Source: Salvator merianae (lineage: Eukaryota; Chordata; Lepidosauria; Squamata; Teiidae). From it: a DNA stretch of 64,000 nt. Made by a program: the position numbers and the translations under genes. Under the pieces are notes generated by a model, which was not told where the DNA came from, did no database searches, and saw only the letters and a program-made list of their open reading frames with translations. The DNA lies in assembly GCA_003586115.2 (NCBI GenBank), contig QVOM02000042.1, positions 34,209,721-34,273,720 on the forward strand, written 5' to 3'. This document shows positions 23,698 through 36,800 of this stretch, one piece after another (positions within the stretch are counted from its first letter, which is position 1; every line of letters begins with the position of its first letter).

Positions 23698-26600
23698 CTC
23701 TCTCTCTCTCTCTCTTTCTTTCTTCTCTCTCTTACTTATATTCTGCAGATTTCACTGAGACTCTATGCAGTTTGCAAGATAAAAATTAAAATAACAAATA
23801 AATCAGACACATAAACAATTGTAACTTATCATAGTCACCCTGTCAATCAATACCAAAGGCACCAAGATTCATTCAACATCAACAGGGAGGAAGCTGCCCA
23901 GATGTCAAATGGAAGTGGTTCCAGAGAGAGGGTGCCATAACCACAAAGAATTTGGCTGGCCCTTACTCCTATTATCTCTGAGCCTGTCTCTTCTGGAAGT
24001 TTAAGTAAGATCACAGCTAAGTAAAGCCCAGTTCAAAAGACTGGATTTCAAAAACATAACAGGGCTTCAGGATTTCTACACTACTACAAGGGTACCAAGG
24101 AGTGTGAAAGACATCCAATATCTCCTTGGCAACCTCAAGCAATGGATGACACCCTACTCCATCCATTACCTAATCAAATCTCCACACTGGAGAAAGATTT
24201 TTGAGAGACAACTAACAGAGCTTGAAAAATTACTTAATGCTCTAAAAGCAAACACTGGGGGTTAAGTTACCATCATTTGTAAGATCTTAGTAAGCAATAC
24301 ACCAACCTTGGTGGACTGTGTATCACTTGGGAATCAGAACTAGGTACTGAGTTAATGGAAAACGTATGGCACTATTTGATCACATAAACTTACAAAAGTA
24401 TATCTGCAGCTAAGTATAAAGAAATCAATCATAAAGTTTTTCACAGGTGGTATCAAATACTCCATATCCTTACCCATGTGATTCCTAATATTAGCCTATA
24501 ATGGCTGTAGGGGCACCTATTTTGATCTTTGGTGGCTCTGTAGTAAAGTGCAAGAGTTTTGGATAAAAGTCCTGAATGAAAAGCAGACAATAAATAAATC
24601 CCCAATAATAGGAACTCCAGAAGTATGTCAATTTTAAATTTATAAGGGCTCAAACAGTAAACTTCAGTATAAGAAACTAACTGTCTACTTATTAATGGCA
24701 GCCAAAACCACCTTAGCTCATCACTGGAAAGAGTACAATAAACTAAATCTGCACAATTGGTACCAAAGAGTCTGGGACATGGTGACTAACGAATTGATCT
24801 GGATGCAGCATCAAATTATTAAAGATACACAACCTCCAACACTTCCATCAGGAGAATACGTGAGTGAATGGATGAAAAGAAATCCACACCACACTCTTAT
24901 GTGTTAAAGGATTTTTACAAGGAAGTGTCTTTGTTGAGTCGAGACTAACAATCTGCAGCATCCAAAATGAACTTATGCCCAGCTCATAATCCAAAATCAA
25001 CAAACTATTCTGAGGCAGCCAAAAAAGACATCTGCAAGCTTATTTACTTTCTTGTAAATATGTTAATGTTTATTGGCATAAGGTTTGCAACATTTTGTGA
25101 GGCAGTGTAACAATAAAATATATATTTAAAGAAAGAGAAAAAAACCAAATGAATGAGCCAAGTGCACAGGATGAGTGCTAAATGAGCAGAAGAGACAGGC
25201 TCAGAGATACCCAAGTGCTAAGCCCATAGGGCTTAACTTGGACTTAGAAGCACCTAAGCAGAGAAATCACACAAGCATATTTTCTATGCTTAGTTAGCTG
25301 CATTTTGGACCAGCTGAAGTTTCCAAATTACCAGTGAATTACCATAATCCCAATCACTAGATAACAAGTCCTGTGTCACTGAGGCCACTGCAGGCAGATG
25401 AAAATGTACAAAAGCTTGGCCAGCACCCAGTGGTGGCCCATGACTTTAAGGGCAAGTGTTCGTGCCCTGCACCCCACGCGCCATGGCTGTTCGCGGGGTC
25501 TCCGTGTCTCCATACTGATGCAGCAGGCGACCTGCTGCGTCAGTACGGAGGTCCCATGAACAGCCATGGTGCACGGGGCGCAGGGCATGAACACCCACCC
25601 TTAAAGTCACGGGCCACTGCTGCCAGCACCTGACTGCAACTGCCACTCAAGCAGAAGAAAGGTATCAATGAGAATTCCCGGACTGCATACCTTCTGTCAG
25701 AATCACCTTTCTAGGCCCCAGCCAAGTCGGAAAGAATTTGCTCCAGTACATCAGGAATGGTCTTTGGAGGCACAGGGGATGATCCCATATCGAGGCCTTG
25801 GTATTCTGTCATACTGTCAGAATCACCTTTCTAGGCCCCTGCCGGAATTAAGGTTTAGGACACAGCCAAAGTCTATGAAAGCTCCTTTATTCAATGATGA
25901 CAGAATATGAAGGTTAGGTGTAGCAGCAGGCCTGTAACAGTCTAGTTATCAGCACTTTCCCATGACATTATACTAAACACTGCCAGTGCTCAGTAACCAG
26001 CATCTAGGGGAAAGGTTGGACCAGAGAGCAAGCAGGAACGTGCATTGATGGCCGTACAGTGGCTGACACCTTATCATTGTAAGGAAGGACTGTCCCTCCC
26101 AAATGAATCTTGGTGCCTTCCAGTAGGCCAGATGGAATATTTAGTTATAGCAACTTTGTCTTGGAAAGACTGAGCCTGTGCGTGTTTCCAGTCATCTGGT
26201 CCCTTACTATCTCTACACACTGGATCAGCTCAGTGGGAAGACTAGAGAAAGACATGCCCAATGGAGTGTGATCAGCAAACTGATGATATCTCACACCATT
26301 CCAGTGGATTATCTCTTCCGGAATTTTCATGCAGATTCATCATAAGCGTATTCACAATGGATATAAAGTGTCTAAAACGAGGTGGATTCTAGCAAATACA
26401 AACTGCTCAAATAACTGGCTTGTAAGACAAGCCAATAGAAAAGCTGACACAGTGTGCATCTGCAGGAAAAAAAGGTCCACAGCATGTTAAGTATAATAAA
26501 AATGCTTTTGAAAACAGAGATGCTAATATTATAATGCCCTTACGCAAATCGATAGTGGAACCACATCTTGAACATTATGTCCAGTTTTGATTACAGCATC

Positions 26601-29600
26601 TTAAAAAAGATATAGCAAAGTTGGTGAAGGTTCAGAAGGGAACTAGGGACTGGAGGAACTTCTTTATGAGGAGAGGTGGCTAGGTCTTGGGGTGGGTGGG
26701 GTTAGTCGAGAAAGGAGCGGAGGCAGAAGCGAGGTGTAGAAAAAGTGGATAGGGAGTTTTTTTTCTCTCTTTCCCAAAATACTAGGTCACTAATCATAGT
26801 TAAAATTCAGAACTTGCCAGCACGAGATGTGGTGCCGGCCACCAGTTTGGATAGTATCAAAAACTCACAAAACTGAGGGTAATGGGAGGTGGTATGTCTC
26901 TGAGGGCCAGTTGCTGGGAGACTGCAAGCAGAGCAGACTGTGAGCTCGTGTCCTGCTGGTGAGCCTCCAGCTGGGAGAGCAGGTCACCGGACTAGATAGG
27001 CCACTGATCAGATCCAGCAGGGTACTTTTTATGTTCTTATGCTAGTAAAAGAATGCCTGCATGGTCTTCTTATATTCATTATCATCGTTCTTGCATACAC
27101 ATATGCCAGTTGTCAGAATAATTAACATTAGTAAAATTAAAAAGCTGTGGCTTTTCACATTATTTCATCTCTTTGTGAGGCAAAACTGCAGTTTTTTCCA
27201 TCAAAGCTGTCCCTGCAGAGAAGTGTCTCATTATACACTTCTCTATTCAGAACCTATGCATATAACATCTGGATAAATAGGAAAGAGAGCTTCTTCACTT
27301 CTTTCTAGCTGTTTTCCCATGTCTTTCATGACAGCTGTCAAAGAAACTGAGGTAACATTTTCTCCAGAATCTTCTTCCCCTGTTATGAAGTACTTTTGTT
27401 TTCTTAATTTCTTTGTAACAACAGCTATAAAAGAGGCAGAGACTCTCTGTCCTTAGTGTGCATTATATTGCTCTTGTGACAATTGAGCCTATAAAACTGG
27501 TAAGCCAAGATATTATGATTCTAGCCAATATCATGATCATTTCAGACACTCAGAGAACAAAGCTGTTAAAAAGTTTACAATCCACTTTCTGTTATATGCG
27601 ATATATGACAATTTAGCTGGGATTAAACATATCTCTGACAGGTTCTATGGAAGGAGTGAGCTCAGCTAAAGATCTAAAAAATACACCTAGAGGAAGATCC
27701 CATTTAAAGAATCCAAAGAAGAGGACAATAGGGTTAGGGAGACAAGAACAAGATTGCTGTATTTAGATGTTGAGATAACTGTTGCACCTCTGGAGCTGCC
27801 TAGAAGCAGGAATTCTGAAAGATGCTCTCTCTCCATCATCACTATAATACTGGGATCTTCATAGGCATGTACAAGGATAGTTTACCCTGCCCAAATATTT
27901 TCCTATGACAAAAGCTCAGTTAAAGGGAGAGTCCTTGAAAATGATGACAAGGGAGAAAAGTATCAGAACCCACAGACAACACCAGCAAGAAACGCTTGAG
28001 AGCACATTCATTTTTGCTTCTCTTTTGCAAGGTTCTGTCCGCAATCCCTTTCTGCAAGTAGTGATTCAGAGGGCAGAATCAACCCCTGCCTATCGCAAGA
28101 TCTATAAATTCCATGGCACTAATTATTAAGAGACAAAAAGGGCTTCACTAATACCCACACTGATTTAGAGTCAATGTAGTGACTCTAACTCAGTGTGGTA
28201 AAGTCAAGGGCAATCAGAAAGATCAAGGGGTTGGAACAGCTCCCTTATAAAATCAGGCTGCAACATCTAGGCCTCTTCAGCCTTGAAAGATGGTGTTTAA
28301 AAGGGGACCTGATTGAAATCTATAAAATCATGCATGGTGTGGAAAAGGTGAATAGAGAAAAATTATTTTCTCTGTCACACAACACTAGAATCAGGGCGCA
28401 CTCTATGAAGCCAATGGGCAGGAAAGTTAGGACCAACCTGCGGAAGTAGTTTTTCACCCAAAGGGTCATCAATCTATAGAATTTACTATCAGAAGAGGTG
28501 GTGGCAGCAACCAGCCCGGATAACTTTAAGAAAGGGTTAGATAAATTCACGGAGGACAGACGTACCAATGACTACTGGAATTGATGCCTAGATGCTACCT
28601 CCAGGTTGGAGAGATAAGCAGGATGCCTCTACAGGCCATCTGAAGGGAATTGAGAGAAGGCAAAGGTTTTGCCTTCGGCTTCTGCTTGAGATTGCCCATA
28701 AGCAATTTGTGGGACATTCTGCGAGATGGTATGCTGTGGCCCGACCCAGCAGGACTCCTCTTATGTTCTTATTGTTATTAGAGTGTCCAGCTAGGGCTCA
28801 AGGACCTCAGAATTTCAAACCCTGCTCAGCTGTGGAAGTTCACTGAGTGACCTTAAGTCAAACACCTTCTCGGCCTTATCTACCTCACAGGGATGTTGTG
28901 AGGCTAAAAACAGAGGGAAGAAAAACAACAAGTACCAGTTTGGGTTCTTCAGAGGAAAGGCAGAATATAACTTCAAGCAGGATATAAAGAAAGTAACCAT
29001 TACAGGCAAACAACACAGCATCCTATTTTCTCACGAGTTATTGAACAAATATGGTCACAAATAAGTTCCTCTTCAATATTTTTTAAAAAAATACAGCAAA
29101 CCAACGCTGTACAGTCCATGGAATGAATCACACAAAATCTTATTATATCATGAAAGATCTTATTATATCATGAAAGATAAGCATTTTCCAGTGAAAAATA
29201 TCTTCACCTCTCAAAACACTGTCTGCCTAACTGCTAACTCTTCAGGCACAGAAAAAGCCACATTCACTTTGTTTGGTTTCGGTCAGAGGCATCTCAGTCA
29301 AGAAACCTAAGTCTTTGATCACTCATGGTGGTCAAAAGTGGAAAGTGGCATAAAAAAAACCCCTGAGGTTAAAAAATAACAATTATGAGAGAAAATTTCC
29401 CAAATCCTCCGCTTTACCTTGGCACTGCACACGGTTATGTTTGCAGGAAGTTGTGAAAACTGCTTTAGTTCGAACACATCTCGCACTGCCCAGCGGCTCA
29501 TCCAATTTTCAGCCTTGCTTGAACCAATCACATTTTGGTTCGAATGGACATAGGACACTTCAGCAACGTCATCTAACAGGTGACAGGAAACAATGATTTC

Positions 29601-32600
29601 ACAGATTTAAGAACGCTAAAGGAGCGACTGACAGAATTTCGTGAGAAATGGCCCCAAATTTTGATCTCATTACTATTCACTTATCAAAATAAGCAAGGTT
29701 AGCAGAGTACAAATTTTAAGCCTATAACTTAAGAGTTTTAACTGCTTTAATGAAAATGAACATTTCTTTAGCAAGCAAGAAATGGTTTTTCTGATGATCA
29801 TAAATGAGATACTATCAGAGCTAGATTCAATTTCAAGAAAATATTCTAAATTATGAAATGAAATAAGACCAACAAAACACAGTAAAGTGTTAAAAGAGAA
29901 ATAAACCATAGTTTGGACTTAAACACTGATATGTTGTAAACCTGTCTCAAAAGTTCTCCTTAGTCTAAGTCCAAACACAAGTTTCAAAGACAACACAAAC
30001 TGCGGATATAAGATTATGAGACAATCAGAGTTTGGTCTTCAATAATGTTTGCTTCTGTTTTAAAATAATTCTTTTCAGTTATTTCACAAAATAATAACCA
30101 GGTTTTAAAATAACTTCTTTTTAAACATAATTTGCACTAAAATTACTGATGCGCAGTATTACATAAAACTCCAAGTGCGTTCTCTCCCAACATCACTTAC
30201 AAATCTCTCTTGCTTATTTTGCTCCTTCCTTCTCACTACTTACGCTATGATTCAGGCATTTATTAGGAGATGATAGACTCCTGTTTACTTAAAATATCCC
30301 TGAGTCAAGAAGAGAAGCTGTATCTGTTGTGTTCCCCACTCTGTCATACAGAGAATGCTAAAGGATAGCAAAGAATACGTTCTGTGCGCCCCTCTTGAGA
30401 GAACTTCAGAACCTGTTTTAGATCCAAGGCCTCTCTGCTTTCATTTAACCTGATGAAGAAGGCTTAGTCTATGAAAGTTCATGCTGTCAACTTCTTTCTC
30501 TGTTAAGTCTCCAAGGTGCTACTAACTCCCCTGGCTTACTAAGCCAGACTGATCTTGCTTTCATTTAATCTGTTCCTTGGAGAGGGAAAATGAGAATGTA
30601 ATGCCAACAGAAGAGAGGCAGCAGCATGTGAGTATCTCATTTTCACCCACCTTATTTTCTCTTGCCTCATTTTCACCCACTGTTGCATCAATTTTTGTAC
30701 TTTACCTGATAACATGTATTTTGTATCCTGTCAACTATATGAATATTAGGCGCATTTGATGAAGACACAAATAACTTCCACTGAAAAGGATTACATATAA
30801 GGTGATGTCACACAATGTGTATCGACACAAAGATGGAAGTTTTATACACAATACAAATACATGCAAATACATGCATGTTTGAATCTATCCCTAAGTCTAA
30901 GATAAAGATAAAACTTAGAAGTTTTAACATGCCCATATTTTAAGTCAGCAGCAATCCCACTTCCATATTCAGATTCAAACATTTTCACATTTAACTTAAT
31001 AACCTGATTGTTCAGGGAACAACATCTGAAGTACAGAAAACCCTTGACACTTGAGATTTCCCCCATTTGTGGGTCTGTGTCTGGTTTACTCATGAGGAAG
31101 GGTTTGATTAATTTAGGAGTTTTTATGGATGAGGCTTGGGAGGGCGTTAACACCTGGTCTCCCTTTTCACAAACCTGACCCATGAAAGTGTTTCCCTAAA
31201 ATTGAACTCTTGTGATATTTGTAATTACCAAGAAGTCTGTCCAATGAGCCATGTTTCTGTCCTTGGCTTCCTACTGCTTGCTTGCTGAAGGAAGTCTGGC
31301 AGCCACTGGAATTATTTCGTCTTCTGAGAGTCACAGAGGGATGCTTAACATATTTTCGTGTTTTATTACTTTTTAGCTTCTCTTTGTATTTATTAACATC
31401 AATATTTTTTACTTGAGAGTCATCTTCTGATGATGAGAATTCTTCTATATTTTGAGAGTAAGCTTGGTCTTCTATGGTTGAATTATTTCTACGCCTATGG
31501 GTTCTATGAGAATTTTCAAGCTCCTTGTAATAGTACTGTTTCTGCCCCACAAGGCTGTTAAGTTCCTGCTTTGCCAGTTTGGTCATCTCAAGATCATCAG
31601 ATTCATCACTTATGTCACCTGCATCTTTCAAAGACGTAAATTCATAGAACTTTTTCAGGCGTGTTATTTTGTTGGAAGGCAAAATTGTTCTACAGCTCTT
31701 CTCAGGAGTCAAATATTTCTGTTTAGGTGTAAGACCAGGGCATTTTTCAGTTTCTAAACATGCAGGACTCTTTGTTCCATTCTTAAAGTTTTCAAGAGAT
31801 TCCTGAACAGCAGGAACTTGAGAAGGAAATACAATATCAGCACTTTCAGTTGAACTGTCTTCAGTCTCCACAACTATGTCAACTTCATTTAAGTTAAACA
31901 GATCCTTCTTACTAATTCCAGTAGCCTTTCGTCTTTCCTTGTCCCATTTGGCAGCTTCACTGGGCAATTCTTGCTTTGCAGATTTCACCAGTGACACTTG
32001 CTGACACCCCAAAATACTACAGCGGTCCTGAGTTTTTGGACAGCCACCGTTTTGGCCATCAACACCACTGCTATCATCAGCCATCTTAGTATTTGCTTCT
32101 AGAAATTTAAGAAACCCACACTGCAGTAAACTAAGTTGTCCTGGCAAAATTTTGGTATTTTTTCCATTGCAAGATCTGATTTGTTCTGCTTTCACTTTGG
32201 AATTTCTTGCAGGCTCCTCATCACTGAAGTCACTACTAAAGTCAAATGCACGCTTTTCCAATAGTTTCTTGGAACCAATGGTATCTTGATCTTCACCACT
32301 ATACTCTTCCTAGGAAAGTCAAGCAAAACAGGGAAACAAGCTAGTCATTAAATGTATTTTTAAATTTTATGATTTGAAATATCCTTCAATATTTTAATAA
32401 AGTAGGGTTCAGCTACCACAAACCGTTCGATTCTCTTGCTAGACCTTAGCATTTCCTAAAAAGCTGCTCTGAAAAGTTGTGAAACCCTCCAGAAGGATGA
32501 AAAAGGTAGGCATGAAAACTCCTTCCTTTTTCAATGAGTCCCTCAGACATATTGGAATGTTACTAAAAGGTTATTTTCCAGTCAAAGAGAATTATAAAAG

Positions 32601-33830
32601 TGAGAACAATGCCATATAGTAGTAGTTGTTTTAAAAACTCCTCACTGAAAAACTATGTGACTTTTGGCATAAATTTCTCAAGATAATAAAAGCTGCCTAG
32701 TGCTCGTCTATAAATGGAGCAATAATCAGCCTCTTGCTGTAGCTTCCAGTGTCTTAGTTTTGGGAAGCTTTCAAAGACTTTTAAAAAAAAGCAATTTAAA
32801 CAATAACAACAAAACCCCTCATTATACTGTTGATGGTTATAGCCCAAGTACAAGGCAAGCCAACCCTGCAGATTCCCTGTAATAGGCTTAACTGAAATAT
32901 TTATCAGACAACCTACCGCAAAAGTAGCTAAGCTATTTGTGATAGACAGAAATCTTTCTTTTGCTTTTTTTACTCAACTGTTTAGCTGTTTAATGGAATC
33001 TGTGCTTTATGTGATACTTAGATGCTTAAGCCATATTTATGATACAGGCATTATATGTTACTGGTTTGGACTTTTAGAAACAAAATTTTAAAACAAAAAA
33101 ACAACCTGTAGATGAATCAACATTCACAGTGCTCAGGGTAAGACAAAGACCTGGCTCTGGAGTAGAACACTTCCACACACACTCGCAAATGTATGTTTGA
33201 TCTGGAATAGTTTAACAGTTCTAACTGCCTGAAAGGTGGATTTGGAAGCTTGGTTTGATCTCTCTAGACATCATGCCATGTAGCTATTTCTTTGGTTCTG
33301 TGGTCTGCAGGCAGGTGAACCAATCCAGCCAGTTCAGCAGCCTCTAAACCCACAGCCAGGGAAACACCAGCTTGGTGTGATGTCAAGAGAAATTGTACCA
33401 AGCTGCTAAAAATGAAGAGATGGACTGCTCTATCCATGTATATGCCTATTAAGGGTATTAGTATCAGAGAACAGTTAACTCTACGATTACAAAGAACAGT
33501 TAACTCTACGATTACAAAGACTTCTATCAAATTGTGTCTCCTACACTAATGAAAGTTCTTTGAAAACAAAAGGGGAGAAGAAATTTTTGCTGATTTCCCA
33601 AGTTCCAACTGCAGCCCTTTATACCTCCCAAATCTGCTCCAGAAAGCCTTAAAGGACTTTCTTTAAGAACTTAAGGAGAAAGAACTTAAGGAAATAACTT
33701 TCCTTTCCTCTCATAGAAAGCTTCACTGGATCAAAAGGCCTTCTATCAGCAGAGGGAATACAATTAGATAAGTCCCTGAAGGTTACAACAGGCAAGCATA
33801 CATTGGTGGGCTCACAACTACTCTCTTTCA

Positions 33831-33894
<64 letters not shown>

Positions 33895-36800
33895 CACACG
33901 TGTGTATTCGCACTATTTTATTAAAAAAAGAAATGATTGTCAAATCTCTGTTTTTAATTTCCTTGTCATTTGTCACTTCTGTTTTTAACCTGGTGCTTAC
34001 GGTTCTGCTGTGCCAGACAAATTTTATTCTTACCTATTTACCTGTAAGGTTTTTCAGCAACACTAAAGAGGAAAGGAATTTAGTACAACATGCCATTAAC
34101 ATACTGATTAATATGGGAACATACTGTTTAATATGGGAACGTATCTTATTCCTAGAACTGGACTGTTATCTTTTCCTGGTCATTCGAACTCATAGCTTAA
34201 GATTTATCCATCGTTTGAAGGATGAAACAAGCTTCCAAGCAGTATGTCGGGCAATGTGAAATGATAGAAAAGGAAGGCGATACTTTACCGCCTCTGTTTC
34301 CTGGCGCTGGGGTTCCTCTTTTAACCATGTAGTCGCCGTCATGATACCAGCTTCCACATGGCCCTCTCTCTATAAAACAGCAAAGCAGCTTATAAATGGC
34401 TCGGTTTGCATCAGACAGACTCACTTGTTGAGTCTTCAATCTTTCTACAGAATTGTGCACATCTACCCAATATATTGTAAATCCATCCTTTAAGTTACAA
34501 AATCCTAAGAACCTCTCCACACACAAGAAAATCCAAAAACGCCCAATGAGAACTGTGAATGCTCAGTAACCACACAATGCTGAATCCCACCCACTCCCCT
34601 CCAAGTGGAAAGCTGGGAAGTGGGGAGGAGGCAGAGGGAATGACCAATAACAATTGTTCAATTTGTTACAAGTCCCACATGCTCAATTTCACCCACATTT
34701 AAGGACTGATCCGGGAAACCCTAAATTTCTAAATGTTCTGACAGGATAAGTAGCCTGCGCAAGGTGAATGAAAAGCAGAAACAGCAACGGGACTGCACCT
34801 TTCTTATCATTCCAGCTTCGGTATGTACGGAGACAAAAAAGAGAAGGACTGCACAAACATGCTTAAAAAGCCAAAAGGTAAGCATCAGACCTCCAGAATG
34901 AACTTTGTAAGGCAGGATCCATGGTCCTGGAACCGAAAGAGATTATGAATGCCGAACAGCTCTCCTTGATGTTCTTTCGACCCTTGCACCGCCTCAAAAT
35001 ATCGCCTGGCATTTTCGCTTCCTACCACCACACAGTGCAGTTGCTAAAACAAAGGAAAAAGAGGGAGAGGGAGAAGATTTCAGAAGCATTTCCTGCCAAA
35101 ACACATCATTCAGCATTTATAATTTACATACTAATTTATCTAGAGCAGCCCTAAAGGAGAAAATACTATGCTTTATTTTCTTTGGCAAACGCAATATGAA
35201 GTAAGGCATTAGAAAAGGACAGAAATGAAATCTGAATACTCCAGAGTAGCCTATATAATTAAGGAAATCAAATAAATGGCAAAAATCAAATCCCAGGAGA
35301 TCTGTTATTTTCAATGCCCTCCATTTCTGATTTACAACTGCAGTGCAATAAAATAAATCAGATAGGGGGTTATTTCTATGCCAATCTGTTGCCACCATCA
35401 CCAATAGTACCAGTGAAAAAAAATGCACAAGCCACAGACTGTATCTAAATCACCACAGGTTTTTCTTTGAGCAACAGCCTTATTTGCTTTCCCCACAAAT
35501 CAACAAGTTTCAGATCTGAGACGCACTAGGGAGAATGGAGCTGAAAGGGGACCATACATCTATGGGAGGGTACGTATGGACAGGATCAGTGTCTGTTGGC
35601 AAATTGTGAGAAAGACTGAAAAAAAATCTTCATTCCTACACACAGTAAGCTGTGTGCATTGTTCTGAAGCCAAAATGTATGGTACAGGCACAACAATTTA
35701 TTTTCTTTGGCAAACTGATTTATAGTTTGTTGAGGAATCAATAACAATCAATTTTCCAGTAGTTGTTATTTAAAGCATTAGTTTACTGCTACTAATTGTA
35801 GGGCACTAAACAATAAAATATGAAATACATTAAAATAAAAATTAGTTCATCACAACAAGAGAACATAATGAAAATTCATGAATGACCATCAAAAGCTTGT
35901 TTTGCTTCCAAGTATATATTTTTTATGTTTAAAACTTCTGAGAATTCAAAATAATTCTTAAAATTTTCATCAGTTAAGTGGGGGTCATTAACAGTTATTT
36001 GATAATAGCTTCTTGCAGTGTTAGACTGGAACTCAGTGGATGCTTCCCTAGAAATAAGACTGCACCTGCACTGTGAGAGACATCTTTAAGTAAACATTCA
36101 CAGGACTGAGATACAAGGCAGTTACATAGCATACACAGACCCAATTTCCTATTATCTATCTCTTTTCCTATTCTCTTTAGCTTTTTAAAGAAGCAAATGG
36201 ACCTATATAACCACAAACGGTACTGAGGCTGAGAATGTACCAGTTGAATCAGTTGCCAAACTGCGAAATTCCAGCAACAGATTCACACTAGTGAAAATGG
36301 AATTTGTAAACGTGTTCCACCATCCCACTGCTACTGTCCGCCTTGGACGCACTGTATATTTCAGCCTGCGATACAATATAAGTGATCCAAATTGAGCTAC
36401 AATTGTACTAAGCAACCTGAACCTTTCGGTGTTCTATTTACAAAGACCTGTTCAGTCCTCTACTGACAGGTATCTTCTGTTTTTATGGCTACCCTGTTGA
36501 AAAATGAAGACTAACAAGGAAGATAGAATGGTCTTGGTATGTAACACCAAGCTGGACCTACTGGGTTATCTGGCCACAGTATTGCTATTTAAATTATTTT
36601 CTTTTTTCTATCATTACCCGCAAATTTCATATAAATCTTTTGTCTTCTTTTCAGTATATGCAAGCGACCACCTTGTAGCACTAGACAGGACAGTAAAAGA
36701 AAGATACATAGATACAACCTGGAAACAAAACAATTTTGTTCTGCTCTTTTCTGTCCTGAATCTCCTCTTTAGACTCCTGTCTCCGACTTTCAAGATTTCT

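Larger units (their letters stand above)
11842..29417 (-). other. ERCC6L2: ERCC6L2 intron of 17.6 kb, repeat-rich
   Basis: Donor AAG|GTAAAG at 29417, acceptor TTTAG at 11842. Holds the CR1 ORF, two L1/CR1 relics, the hAT remnants, the TTTC microsatellite and the MIR-like SINE listed above. The remaining stretches (12403-13734, 16351-17522, 20279-23359) show only AT-rich DNA and short chance ORFs. 21095-21170 may be a decayed half of the foldback MITE. Confidence 0.8.
32310..34288 (-). other. ERCC6L2: ERCC6L2 intron (2.0 kb)
   Basis: Donor GCG|GTAAAG, acceptor CCTAG. Holds the GT/GA microsatellite and two local tandem duplications (33469-33518, 34096-34138). No recognisable transposon. Confidence 0.85.

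Noticed and set aside
34197..34526. 109-codon minus-strand frame over the 81-nt exon
   Set aside because: It uses another frame than the gene; the exon itself is fixed by homology and phase.
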